From assembly GCA_012295275.1 (NCBI GenBank), contig CM022672.1:11519904-11583903 (forward strand): DNA of 64,000 bases. Reading direction: 5' to 3'. This DNA is from Chrysomallon squamiferum. Lineage: Eukaryota > Mollusca > Gastropoda > Neomphalida > Peltospiridae. Shown here one piece after another: positions 1-17,563 of this stretch (position 1 is its first letter; every line of letters starts with the position of its first letter). A program made the position numbers and the translations under genes. The notes beneath the pieces were generated by a model that was not told the DNA's origin, did not search any database, and saw nothing but the letters and a program-made list of their open reading frames with translations.

Positions 1-225
1 AGCTGAATTTCTAATTTCTGTACTTTTACGGAGATGAAAATCTATGACCAAGATATTTAAATATTAAAATTTTGATAATAATTAAGTATTAACATTAGAT
101 TTTTATTTTGTTCATTTTTTTAATTTATTTATTATTGTTGTTTGTTTTTGGGTGTTTTTTTTTTTAAATTATTATTGTTGTATGTTCTTTATTTAGTTCT
201 AAGATGTTTCTTGGTCTTGTTTCAG

Positions 226-3706
<3,481 letters not shown>

Positions 3707-5766
3707 TTGCTTGGATGATGATGTAAAATAGTTTCAAAAGTGGGGGCATTTTTCATCATGTGTAAATCAAATTGTTTGAAACAAGGGACAAGCGACGAAC
3801 TTCTATTTATTTCAGTTTGTGTGTAACTTGATCATACGGACCAAAAGTGCTAAAACTGAGATGTACTCTTCTATAAATATAGTATTACCCAGACTTAGCC
3901 GGAAACGGTCAGCATAAAGATACTAAACCTAATTCCAATGTGCTTTTTTGCTTGTGTACAGTAATTAAATTTAAAAAAAAAAAAAAATTCATCTCCAGTA
4001 AGTGCAAACTTAGTAGAAATAATTTCATATCTAATTTTTTTTTTTCTCCCCTCCATGATCAGTCCATTTATTCATTAATGGTCATTAGCTCATTAGCAGA
4101 ATATCCTTTTCATGCCTAAATATGGAAAATGCAAATAAATTAGTTTCCTTCCTTTGTATAATTTGTTTTGGGTTGTGTGCCTGGGAAGTAACCATAACCA
4201 TGTTTGTGTTCTCTACGTTAATATGGCAGTGCACAAACATTTCCACAAGTATGTTCGTAGGTGATAAAATAAATACTTGTTGTTCTGAGAGGTATGATCG
4301 AACTTTGATTATGTTTCAACCTTTACAGATTTTCTGATAATAACATGGATTTACACAGATTTCATTTGAATTAACAACTTATTCTGAGTTTCTTGTAGTG
4401 TTAGTTATAACCATTTTATGAAAGAAATTATATGTATGGGTTTTAACAGATTATTGCTCATTGATGTCATATAAAAATATTTTCATTCTCATCATTGCTG
4501 AAAAAAGGATGTAGGTATAAAATATTACAGTTCAAATAATATCTGAAATATTACAATATTGGAAGCACTGTGATTTATTAATTTGCAAGTCAGATGCTTT
4601 CTAAAAAAGAAATGTATATTTTTAAAACATTTACCCTAATTTTTTTCTTTCTTTCCTACTTCATTTTAAGTTTTTGATTTTGGTTTTCAAATTGTATTAG
4701 CAAATTTAAAAATTCTTATTGATAAATGCAGTAATTTGAAGTTGTTATGCAAGAAGTGAATTAGGTTAGGTAATTACAAGATTTTCTGTGGCATTGTTTT
4801 ATCATGTGTTAAATTGGGAGAAATCTGTCCTTAAAGAACAGTGTTGTCTGGGGGATTGCATAACATTGCCAAGATTCTTAATAAGCACAAGTTTGAATAT
4901 CTAAAACTATATTTTGTGTGTTTACTTACAAATGTGTAGATATTGTGATACATAATATTAGAAATTGTTACAGTAAATGCTTTTATAATTGATATTCTTT
5001 AATATTGGTACTGTCCGTGGCAGTATACCATGCCGAATTTCTTAAATGGGATTTTTTTTTTTTTTTTCTATTTTCTTTTTGTATAGAAGTTCTTTGCAAG
5101 AACAATAACTTTTTAAGAGAATTATTGAAATTGAAATATAATCTGTACTTTGTGACAAATAAAAAGACAATATCAATTATAAAAAATGACTTGTTGTATT
5201 CTTGGTGCTATATTGAATTTTTGTTTGGTTTCTATTAAAAGGAGGACAATTTTATAAAATTTACATATGTAGACAACCTTAAAAAAGACAAACAGTAGTA
5301 AATATTTTTTATTAATTTCCTTACAGATAATTTTAACAACACACAGCAGTAGTCACCTCTTCAGGTTTTAGATACACTATAAAATACTGGCACTTGTGTA
5401 TCAAAAAGGAAAAATTCCGCTGCATTTGATCTGATTAGCTGTGGTTCTGTGTTAAATCATAATCAGCTACTAAATGTAACTTGAAAGTCTCAGTTTTATG
5501 TTAGAACTAGTTTTTGCCCTTCTTCTGGAACAGTATAGTACTGAGTTTACGATAAACACAGATCAGTACCATATTAATCAGAATTATAACATCTAAAGAT
5601 GATAGCAAAGTTTCGGTTTCTTGAATAATTCATAACTCACTTGTGTCCTCTAATTCTCATCCGAGTTCACAGTAAAACCAGTTCAGTACCCAATTACAAC
5701 TTGCTAAAGATGATGGGAAGGAAAGCTGTGTTCTCTTAAGATGAACCAGACTCATATTTTTTTCTT
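3707..5766. other. Convergent 3' UTRs of HSPA9 and CCHCR1
   Basis: This AT-rich stretch has no coding frame I can support. AATAAA signals on the + strand at 4134, 4268 and 5158 could end HSPA9 transcripts; the last is followed by a T/G-rich run. On the - strand, TTTATT at 5308-5313 (AATAAA in sense) lies about 455 nt after the CCHCR1 stop. The two transcripts could therefore end within roughly 150 bp of each other, or overlap. Confidence 0.5.
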
Positions 5767-8700
5767 TTAATCAGAATTAGAGTTATCTTCTACTTCTGAC
5801 AGTGACTGGTCGTCATCATCATTCATCACAGCTGCAGTCAAAACTTTCAAATCTTCTAGAACAGACTCAAGAGGTTCCTGCGTAACTGAAAAATTAACAC
5901 AAATCACCTTCTTTGAAATGTGGTTCTATAATATGAATAATCATTTTTACCTGTTAACATATTCAGAGAAATTAATTTAAATGGCATTTATTTATTATTT
6001 TTAGAATTTTTTTTCTTTTTTTTTCGAACTAGATAAAGTATTGTCTTATTCTGAAAAAAATAGGAAAGTAAAGAAATACAAAAAAATATATATGTGCCTT
6101 GTGGATGTGGATATTCTTTTGCATCACCTGTCTGTCCTTCAGACGTATTATCACTGTCCAGATTCACAGGTTCCCCTCGATCCAACTTCAGTTTGCTAGT
6201 GAGACCTTCCTGTCTCAGAGTGGCCTGGAACAGAAACATTTTTAACTTTTACAACTCGTCAGGCCACAATTTTACAACAATAATAATAAATAATAATAAA
6301 CAAATGAATGCAGAAACCTTAAAGGGAAGCAGTACAGAGTGTGTGATATCGGGACAGGAATTGTAAATGTTTTGGGAGTAATTGCATAAATAAATTAAGA
6401 CATTTTATTTTTAAAGTTTTCCTAGTGAAAGCTGAAACTTTTAGCAGCACATTTTGTTGTCCAAAAACTTCAAATTGTGAAATAAATGAAAAAAATATTA
6501 AGGACAATATTTGAAAAAAAAAAAAAAATAGAAGAAAACGCAAAAATCTTTACAATGGCAAAAATATGGTATAAAACATTAACGACTGTGTTTAACATGC
6601 GTGGAGATGTAGTAGTAATGGATTAACGTAACTGGACTATTTCTGAACAGGTTCAAATGATACATACCATAAGCATATTTCTTTCTTTCTCAATGGCAAC
6701 CAGTTTTGCCTCCAGTTTTTCCAGCTGATGTTTGTAATGCTCTTCTGTCACTCGCAGCTGTTCTGCTGCTCGCTCTTTCTCCCGAGAACTCTGTCGTTCC
6801 AGCTGTCGAAGGCTTATCACTGAAACAGTTTTAAAACTACATATAATGCTGAAATAACTGCATTGAACATGAGTTACTACTTTTTTCCACATTTGGTGGA
6901 AACATTTCCTGGTTTAGGAGAATAAAACCAAAAATTAAATAAAAATTAAATATAATCAGCATTGCTGCTAATAAATAAATGTAGGTCAAACAGAAGGCAT
7001 CATCACCATCATGCAACAGAAACAGGACTGATGCCTCTTAACTACAATCTAATGAAGTGTCATTAAGTAAATATTTATTGATTCAAGATAATGAAAGTCT
7101 ATAATGTTTATAATAAGAATCTGCTGAAACAAATAATATATGTGAGCAAGCAACAAAATGAGAGCTGAATTTGCACTTCCTAAGCCCTGTAAACAAATAA
7201 TTAATCACAATAACAGCAATTGTTAAAATACCTGTTTTTGTCGCTTCTCTTTTTGCTTCACTCAGTTTTCTATCCAAATCTGCCAGTACTTCAGCAAACC
7301 TGGCTTCTTCTGCTGTTCTTTGCTCTTCAAGAGCTAAAACAAATCATATTAGTCACAGATGCACTGTCTGATCGTGAAACAAGATCTAGATGGAAGGTTC
7401 AGTGTTTCAAAATGTCTTTGTGTAAAAAGGAAAACTTTTTATTAGATGATTGATTATTTTTGACAAATGCTTTTCATTGGATATTGTAATAAACAGTGTT
7501 TGTTGATTAAGAATATATCTTACAAAAACTGAAAAACCAACAAAGATATATTCTCTATAATGAAAATTAAAATCACTGTACCACTTACAGTATGATTATG
7601 AACACTAGACTGAAATACATTTTGTATTTTCAAATCTCTATTAATTTTGAACAATTAAAAATTTTAGAGTTTACAAATATAAATATCCCTTGTGAAAGAT
7701 TATGATCAATAACAAATGGAATGTTTACACTACACTTAAATCAGTTAAAAATAATAATAAAAAAGTAAATGAAATAAAATGTTTGTATGTTAATCATTGC
7801 ACAACTTACAAATGGCCAGTAACTCATATATTAGAAGGGATAAATATAGTCATCATTATGAACAAGTTCTGTTTTTCAAACATAATTAATGGGTTTGTCA
7901 TTACTAGATAATAAAATTTTAAAATTTGTTATTTTATTTTATTATGTAATTATTACTAATCCACAAATTATGTAACATGTACCTTTCTGTGTATTATACT
8001 GCTGTTTTGCCAAAGTTGTTTTCAAGTCTTCATTTCTTTGTGACAACTCTTCCAGTTCTGTCTGACACTGTTCCAGTTTTTCACTTAGACTCGTACAAGT
8101 CTGAAATTATCAGTGGTTTTAAAATACTTTTTTTTTTTTTTTACCCCTTTACTAAGCATTAATATAGGTATACAGAAACCCAAAATCTAGTTTTAGGATA
8201 TGAAAACATTTCCTGTGATGACAGCTATAGATTCATTTTGAAATCCATTATTATGACATTAATTAACAGTGATTAGAACAAACCTTTTTGATATTAAAAG
8301 AAAAGCTGATTTTAAATTCAAGTATGTTAAACAATTTTAAATATCTGCAGTATCAAAAAAAATTAAAAAAGGAACAAAATTTTCAGAATTAACTATAAAT
8401 TCAAGTACATTAAACAGTCTTATACCTGTGCTTTCTGCTGTACTGTAAATTCAAGATCTTCTACAGTATTCTTCAGTGAAATAATTTCCTTTTCATCTAA
8501 AATATTACATCAAATACATTACTTTCTGTAAAGAATCTAACACATTTTGTCTAGTTTTACTTCTCTTTTTAAAGAAATGTAAAAAATTACGATTTATTTA
8601 TATACATGTATGATTATGACCAATATTTAAAAAAAAAAACAATATGACTATTGTTTTCATTCATTCTTCATCTTTAGTGAGAAGTGGAATTTTTTTTTCC

Positions 8701-11700
8701 TTTATAAATGTAAACGATTATAATTAAATTATATGGTCTATTTGTACATAATTATGACAGTATGCCAAAACTGATATATTAATTTTTTATTTTTTATTTG
8801 TTTTTCTTTCATGAAGTATTTCATACAGCCTTGTTTTTGGGGTTTTTTTTTTTTTTTTTTTTTTAATATCTGCTAAAGGTTTATTACCACAACTAAGAAA
8901 CAGGAGGGAGTGTTTGATTTTTTTTAATCATTTCTGTTGTCAAAAATAAGTATACCAGAACAGTTTAAATTAACAATATATGAACTGATCTTGCAAATAC
9001 CTTTTATCTACCAATAAATAAAATAAATTCTGACTGAATGTAAAAATATATTTAATAACATGAAACAAAAACTTGCATACATTCTTTCACATGTAAAAAT
9101 TTTAATACAAGTTATGTTTTGATATTATTAGTTCCTTAAATTATATATTAAATAAGATGCAATGAAAATTCTCAAAGCTGAATAGTGTCATGAAAAAGAT
9201 TTTGTTTAGACAGGTGCTCTGTTAACTTATATTTTAGTGATAAAATCAGATGCAAAAATCTTGTTTCTTTTTTTTTTTTTTTTTTTTTTGGCAGTATGGT
9301 CCCACTTTTAGATATTCCACTGTAAATGACCTACACTGTGCCCTTGCATCATCAAGTCTACTGTTCCACATGAGTGAATCGTCTTTCATCTGTGCTGCCA
9401 ACATGTCTCTCTCCTTAGTCACTTTGTCAAGTTCCTCATTTAAAAGACTAGCACTGTGTAATGAAAAATATCAACACTTGTTATGGCATATAATACAAAA
9501 TGGTCCAAGTACATTTATGTAATTCGCAGTCAAGTGGTTTTGAAAATAATCATAATCTCTGATTCTGTTACTACATATAATGTTGTACACAACATCTAGA
9601 AAATATGTTGCATTATGAATTCCTGATTTAAAGAAAAAAGTATTATTATTATTAATATTATACCCTATTTATCAAAAAATCCAAAACATTACAGCAGCTT
9701 GACATTTTTCATTCCTAGTTCAAGGGTCAGAATTCCAACTTAATAATAGGATTCAGGGTTATATAATATTATCAACAAGGTGAATGGCAGAATGTCTTAA
9801 TATTCTAAAGCTTTGGTTTTACAATATGATTTAATTCCAGAGATTTTTCAAAATTGGTATATCAAAGATCTAAAGTTCTGGGGTTGTTTTTTTTGGACAA
9901 ATCCTTTTTTGACTGCTTGAAAAATAAAGGAAATTAATGCAAAAACCCCCCCAAAACACAACTCTGTAAAGGCTGGTACACAACAAACCTTGTTACTGGA
10001 GCAGAATCTGGTAACACACAGGGGGCATTCTGCTCAGACTTTTGTTTATCTGTTAACTGTAGTTTGATAAGAGCATCTCTTCTAGAAAACTGGCCTGCAG
10101 AATGAAAACAAAAAAACTTGCCAAAAATACTGCATTTAAATAAAATTCATTTTTATTAATGACTGGTGTATTTTAACTATTTATTTACATATTGTAGCTA
10201 AACATATAAATATGGTGTGCAGGAATAGACTGAATTCTTTTTTTCTAGTAACTTAAGTCTTCTTGTCTTAGGTTGTTGTCTTTTTATATATCATTACTAT
10301 CATTTACATGGAATTTAAGTTTCATTGAAAATATAAAAGTATTAAAATAATTAAAACATAAAATAAAGTAGGTTATTGTTTTAAACGAAAACAATTTACC
10401 TTGCAACATTTCTATTCTGCCAGCAGCAAAACTAATTCTTTGATTGTACGTATTCAGTGTCGACAGTGTGGAGCTCAGCAGAGAAAATGTGGACTGTGAT
10501 TCGTTATCAATACTAGATTCAAAAACCATAGACAAAGCAAACACTGTAACATACAGGATATGTGTGTGTCTGGATATATAAAACAAAAACTGTAATGGGT
10601 CCATAAAGTCTGGATTCAGTTTTAAAGTTATGTTTAAAATACACACTGACTTCATGGACAAACAGTATATATTTCTATAAAAACAGCTTAGAGATGGATG
10701 AACTGAATCTTTAAAAGAAATATTAATTTTAAAATACATGTTTATTGTTAGCAGAAGATTAAAGATTTATCTTATCAAAAACTCTGCTTGCAACAAAAGA
10801 TTAGGGATCACAAAATGATGCATATTACAAAACCAGAATTTCTCAATGTCATTGTAAAAGAATATGATATTTATTTATTCATTTGTTTATTTGATTGTTT
10901 GAAGGTTGGATGGTTAATATTAAATAAAACTATTTCATAACACCACACAATTAAATTAGATATCCATTTATATAAAAGTAAAATTTGTAATGGTTATTTT
11001 TTAAACAATTTACTTGCTACTGTGTAGCCATATATTTATTCTTCTGTAATTTGAATCCTAAAAATCTTAATTTGTTAAGTAATGTAATAAACAAATACCT
11101 TTGTATGTATGACACCAGCTGCTCAACACATGTTCTGGCTTCTCTAAGTTTGTCATCCAGAGTCAATGCCACCTGCTGAGCCTGGCTGATTTCAACTTGC
11201 AATTTCTGAACAGGGAGAGGCCACAAATAAAAGAAAGTAAACTTTTTAAGAAATATCAACCATTAAGGTATCTTTGGACACCACAAGTAAGTCCAGTAAT
11301 ATTCACACTGATCTATTTTTTTTTTAAACAGTTCAAAAAATAATTACAAACTGAACAATTACAATCCAAAAATAGAGTGTTAAAAATAACCTTAACATTA
11401 AATCTCAAAAATAAAATCTAAAAAGTATTCAAGACAATAATATCTACAATATATTTAGCATTTAAATCAAATATCAAAATAAAAGAACAGAAATAAAAAT
11501 CCCTTCCCTCCCCAAAAACCCACACGACTAAAACATTATTATAATAATAAAATTTTTGGATTAAAGTATTTTTGTAATATGTTCTTACCTTGTTGTTGTT
11601 AATCTCCATTTGAAGTTCTGCTGTCTTTTCAGATAAGCTATGTGACAATACCTGGATTTTACTTTCTGATGAAGACAGTTTTTCTTCTAGATCAGAAACC

Positions 11701-13009
11701 TACAACAACAACACTGATTCACATTTAAATAATTCCATATGATGGCAATAACATTATCTTACTTGTATTAATATGATCTGGCATTTAACTGCAAAACATA
11801 AATAATATTTATTTCTTAGCAAAAACGAATAGAACTTTCAGTTAATATCATAATTTAACAGTTTTATCACTGTAATTATGTTTCAATATATCACAATTTA
11901 TCTGTTTTAACGTCAAAATTCAGTTATGATACATTACAATTTATCAGTTTCACACTAATTAAATGATATCAGAATTTATGTTTTTAAATAAGTTATCTTA
12001 TTAAAAAATGACTATGTTACTCACTCTGTATGACCAGTTCTGATCGTTCTTCTTTCTCGTTATTTCAGCTGACTGCAACTGAACCATTAACGCAAACACT
12101 TTCTCTCTCCACCTGATAGACATATTACATGATTTCAAATGTTACAGGTACAAAAACCAAAGTTTAACAGATAAACACTGAACTAAAGATTTGTTTCATT
12201 TAAACCTAAATTTGGTTTTGAAATGTGAATTGTTAAGGCTCATTTCTAAACAAGATGTAGTTTAACACAGACATGTCAAAGATTTTGGAAAAACGGGTTA
12301 TGGTTTCATTATGAAGGAAACAAAATTTGTATTGTTAGAAAAACAACAGGATAGATGTAGGCCAGGGTAGTCCTTGTCTATCCAAACACTTTTATGTTTT
12401 CACAGATTGTTGGGTTTTTTGTTGTTTTTTTTGGTTGTTGTTTTTTTTACATTTTATGGATATTGCTAAACCTTGATACTGGATGTTTCAGGTATTACAA
12501 ATAAAACAACAGCAATGTTCTGCTTATCACAAGTTTTTTAAAGAAGAAGTTTTAAAATATTAAATTAATTTATTTTTTTAAAGAGCAACACCATCCACTA
12601 ATTTGGATGTAGGTTACAATCAATACTCAAGAATTAAATACTTTACAGAAAATAATATCAGACACCTGTGATATTTAAAATAAAACGAGATCTGTTATAA
12701 ACAGCTCTTAGGCAGATGCTCTAAAATAATTAGAATAATTTTTTTTTAAAAACACAGTATGTCCACTATACTTCATTCAGTATTAAAGTGTTAAATATGA
12801 ATTATGTAGAAAAACTAGTTAAGTACAAACTTATTCTAAAAAATAAAAAATAAATCAACTGACCGGCTAACAAGTAAAGACTCTTGTTTATTTTTATCTA
12901 GGTGATTCGTTTTTGCCTGGAACATAAAAAAAAAAACATAATTTGACAACACCAAAAGCATTATAGAAATGATTGAGAGGATAATAATAATATATATATT
13001 TTTTTTTAA

Positions 13010-13080
<71 letters not shown>

Positions 13081-16000
13081 TTTTCTTTTATTTATTTATT
13101 TATTTATCATATTTTTATTATTATTATTATTATTTTTTTTTTTTTTTTTGATGTCACAGATTTTTTATTTCATACAAATAAACTAAACTTCTTTCCATTT
13201 TATATTTCTTCCGCCTCTTAAATATTTTTATTTCTCCATTTCTTTCAACAACTAACATTCATTCATTCTCTTGTATAACAAACGAACAAAGTCAGATCCT
13301 TGTAATGCTAAACTTCCCCTCAGTAATTATCAAACCTTTGATATTTCACATTCCTGGACATCAAGTATTTTTGTTACTGAAGAAAGACGAACATTCAGCA
13401 GTTCTATATTAGATTCCAAATTCTCATTTTCTGCTTTGAGAATCTGAAGATGAAAAATTTAATTTAATAACAGGACAAAATGTTACAAAAATAACCCACA
13501 GAAAATTAGAATATCATTGAAAAATATACCAAATATATTGTTTACTGATTTAGTAAACAGTATCATAAAGTTTTTCATTTGTTTTAAGTTACAAAGTCAA
13601 AATTTGTATTTATTTTTCATCAAGTATCAGCCACAAAGTCATAAGAACTTAAAGAAAGTATTTTCAAGATCATGATGATAGTCTTATTTTCTTTATCAGT
13701 ATTCAAAATATTTACCATAAAAATCCTTCTAGAAATGTAAGCAATCCTATAAGAACCATATTCATAATTTGTTGTGACATAAATTATTAAAAAAGTCCTA
13801 ATCGAATAGAACTGAAATGAAAGCCAGATTTAAGATCCATAGTTAAATGGTTTTATATCCTTACATAATCAAATCATCCCTTTTACAATTTATTGTTTTC
13901 AAATGACAGTCAGTTCCATACCTTCAGCTTGTTTTTAAGAGTTTCATTTTCCTTCACCCATGCTTCGGTTGGTTTGTATGTTTGTTCTGCTTCTCCAATG
14001 TACAGTTTCATCTGTTGTATCTGACGTTCTTGATTTTCTAATGTTATAGTCTTTGATCTGTAAATAAAATATTAACTCAGTGATGTGTTTAAATTTGTTA
14101 AATTTATCTCCAGCAAAATATAAATAGAGATAAACAGACAAACAGACAGACAGACAGACAGATACAGATAGACTGATAGACAAATCGAAAACTAGAGAAA
14201 CAAACAGATATTAGGCGGAATGATAGACAAAGAGAGACAGATAACATATTCAGACAGATATAGATATAGACAAATAAACTGATAGACAGACATAGATACA
14301 GACAGATAGAAAGGCAGAGAAATAGAGAGAGAGAGAGAGATTAGATATTCAGACAGACAGACTGATAGATACTATAAATGATTTCCTATTTACCTCAGTT
14401 CTGTTTCAAGCTGATGGATGGATGAAGCAGCCTGCTCTTGAACTAACTCCACTTCATTTTCAAGTTCTCGAATTCTTTTATTATACAAAGCCTTGCACTC
14501 AGTCAGTTGTGCAGTGATGTTATTAAGCATTGCTGTCAATTCTTCCACTTCTTTTTCATGTTCAATGCTCAACCGATCAACCTGATAACGACAGGGAATA
14601 GTTTATCAATAAAGAACAGTGGTTAGTTTTATGTTGATGCTTTACAACAGTCAGTGTTAAATCTATTTTGAGGTGCTGTTGAAACCTTAAACTGATGTCA
14701 GTATTAAAAGCTATTAAACCTGCTTCAATTTATAATTTTAATAATATATATACTTATTGACATAATAGTTAATAAATTAACTAACAATTCAACAGTTACA
14801 ATGCAAATGAGTGAGACAAAATATCTCAACGTTACATCTCCAAGCATAACTTTGACAAATATGACCAAATTTTAGTTAATGATCAAGAATAATACAATTA
14901 CAGCAACATATTAATGAATGACTTTATGTTTAGTGATATCACAATGTGTTTATTTCTAACAACTTATTAGGAGTTAACTGTGAAAATCATTTGAGATAGG
15001 TAACTATTGATTATTTTTATGGATTGGCTGGAACAGATTCTTTGTATGGCATAATGCTATGATTTATTAAAAAAAAAAGGAAAACTTACAGAAAAGAATT
15101 TAAAAAAATAATAATAATAATAACCAAAGAACATGCTATAATTACATGTAATAATTTACTTCCACATGAAAACAAACAATTTAATAACACAAAGGATTAT
15201 TAAACATTTAGAATAAAGACTCTAGACAAGCACAATTACAATAAACAGAATCAAATAACATTACTTCATGTTTAATTTCTGTTTATTTATTTATTTATTT
15301 ATTTATTTTTATTATCATCTTTTAGTACCAAAATGTTCAAGAATATAAAACAAAGTTAATATTTTATCAACTCAATATGTTTTACATTTTATTTTCAAAC
15401 CCAGAATGCAGATGAAAACATCTTCATTTCTAACCTGTTCTTCATGTCTGCGGTCCTTTTCTCTGAGAGATTCTTTCAGTGATGTGATGTCCTGATGGAG
15501 TTGTCTTTCCTGCGTTATCAGTCTGTTCTTCAGCACACTCACTTCTTCACTGTGTTCAAACTGCAGACGTCTTAACTCAGTTTTCAGTTTCTCAATCTCT
15601 GTAGCTTGACGACTTATCAGTTCATCTGCATAATTCTTGTCCTCTTTTGATGTCTGCTTCACAATCTTTACATTGGCATTAATCTTAAAACATTGAAAAG
15701 TGCAGGTAAGTGTCCAGTTTGCACAGTTTGTGATAAGAAAGGTGTGCTGAAGATTTCAACACACCCATAAAGACTAACTCTATAATAATTCTGCATTCCT
15801 TACTTTTTCTTTAATATTCTAAAAATAACTTGGGTTTTTACCCCATGTTTTGTATGTGTGTGTGTGTTTCTGTGAATGTGGGTTTTGTGGGTTTTATTTA
15901 CCCACATATATATATCAAAAACAGAAAAAAAACTAAAATTAAATCTCAATTAAATATATAGTTTCTATAAACCTAACCAAATATTAAAGAGTATAAATTG

Positions 16001-17559
16001 GTATGAATAGAATCAGTGAAAACCTTACTTCTGGATCTGTTGGTAAAACAATTTTATTAGCCATTCTGCAAAAAAAATAAATTAAAAATTGATTAAAGAA
16101 ACAATTTTTTTTTTTTTTTTTTTTTTTTATATTGGAAGAATATAACTACTATGTAATGCATAATTTATATTAAAAAATACATATAATTTCAAATCAATAT
16201 GTCTAATAAAACGTTTTCTAAAAAAAATATTAAATAAAAAGATAGTTCACACGAAAGAAGTAAAATAAAAAATATCTTTAAGATTTTGGTGTCGTTTTTT
16301 TTTTTTAATTCTAAGATATGTGCTCCTTGTTTTAAACAAATGATCTTAAATTTTATGCTGGTTACTGAAGAACAATGACAATGAATTGTGTATCTAACAA
16401 TCCCCAACCCTTGAAAGGGTTGCTAGCTCACAGGTTGAGAATAACTATTTCAATAAAAACAAAAGCATTAAAAAAACCCAAACATTTGTTTCAAATTAAA
16501 CATAAATAACTAGGAGAATAACAACCAATTTTTTTAGATTATTGGCTTGTAAATAATTCCTCATATAATTAATTAATACATATATAATAATAACTTAAAT
16601 AAGTAATTAAATTACAGATTATGTGAGACAGCACATAAATGAATAACAGGTTGGTGGCAGCTGCAGCACACTGGTAATAACAAATTTTGTCAATACCATG
16701 CACATTCAGAAGTGGTTACTCAACTACAAATCAAAATACATGTAAAAATATCCAAAGGTAACCTTAATTTTTGATTTTCATCTTTAAGTTGCATAATTTC
16801 ATTTGTAGCTTTAGCCAGTTCTTTCCATCCTTCAGGTTTAATTCTTGAAGCCTGGAATTTTGATGGTGGAATCAGCTCCATTTGTGTTACTGAATGATGG
16901 GAACCTATAAATAAAAGATATGTGTTAAATGAATTTTAAAATAAAAAAATAAAAAAATAAAGGAGATAGCTATTACTAAAAGTACATTATTGTAATTTTC
17001 AAATATTTAAAACAATAGAATAAAAATCTGTATCATTTGTTTATTGTTTGTTGTGTTTTAATTTATTTTATATTTTTATTTTTATTTTATTTTTTTATTT
17101 TTTTTATTTTTTTATTTATGTTTTTTTATTTTTATTTTTATTTTTTTTTTTTTTTTTTTGTTGTTGTTGTAAGTAAATAATTCTTCTGGCCTATTATTAT
17201 TTATTTATTTATTTATTAAAATAAGATGCATTTTACAGCATGTTACTTTGCTTTATATAACACTGAATATTATGAACAACTGAAACACAAACTGTTTTAT
17301 TAATTCACTATAAAGAATAAACAATAATCTAATAACGCTATATCCTGCATGTTTGAACTTGTTAAATGTCCAGTAATTGCGTAAAAACACCAACTAAAAT
17401 TAATTCTTAATTTTAAAAATTTACTTTTGCAAATAGTTTAATTGTCACTACTTAATATGCATAAATTATTCATGTGCTTAAAACTTTTACAGCTAAACTG
17501 TTACCAATTTTTTCATTTCCAGTAATGAAATCAGTTGGTTTGTTTAAATGTGCCGCCAT
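5767..17559 (-). CDS. CCHCR1: CCHCR1, coiled-coil alpha-helical rod protein 1
   Basis: The family acts at centrosomes and P-bodies; in humans it is the HCR/psoriasis-susceptibility candidate. Twenty exons, in transcript order: 17505-17559, 16763-16904, 16029-16065, 15435-15683, 14394-14581, 13922-14057, 13336-13443, 12864-12916, 12025-12112, 11589-11699, 11099-11205, 10400-10512, 9989-10094, 9335-9453, 8426-8496, 7983-8100, 7232-7333, 6668-6819, 6128-6224, 5767-5885. They sum to 2271 nt, i.e. 756 residues plus stop, close to the human length of about 780. Nearly the whole chain is heptad-rich coiled coil. Family hallmarks are LIPPSKFQ near the N-terminus, RWREKVFALMVQLQ in the middle, VISLRQLERQ and ERNMLMATLRQEGL late, and an acidic C-terminal EDLKVL segment. 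The start codon is the first in an ATGGCGGC context. Exon 4 uses an AAG acceptor. Individual junctions may be a few bases off, but the frame closes exactly. Confidence 0.9.
12969..13150. repeat. (ATT)n / poly-T block in a CCHCR1 intron
   Basis: Long ATT trinucleotide tract (about 13011-13078) followed by TTTA and T runs, inside the intron 12917-13335 of CCHCR1. The apparent poly-Leu reading frame here is only repeat translation. Confidence 0.9.
14130..14365. repeat. GACA/GATA-type simple repeat
   Basis: Degenerate tetranucleotide array made of AGAC, AGAT and ACAG units with a short (GA)n run at about 14324-14340. It lies in the CCHCR1 intron between the exons 13922-14057 and 14394-14581. Confidence 0.85.
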
Positions 17560-17563
17560 CTTG
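17552..17563 (-). promoter_or_regulatory. YY1-type element over the CCHCR1 start codon
   Basis: Read on the minus strand, the start context is CAAGATGGCGGC. This matches the AAGATGGCGGC consensus of the zinc-finger factor YY1, which in many animal genes overlaps the first ATG and fixes the transcription start. The match is seen directly; binding is inferred. Confidence 0.5.

Noticed and set aside
10284-10739. 151-codon minus-strand frame
   Set aside because: Only 10400-10512 is coding (CCHCR1 exon 12); the rest is intron read-through with no family match.
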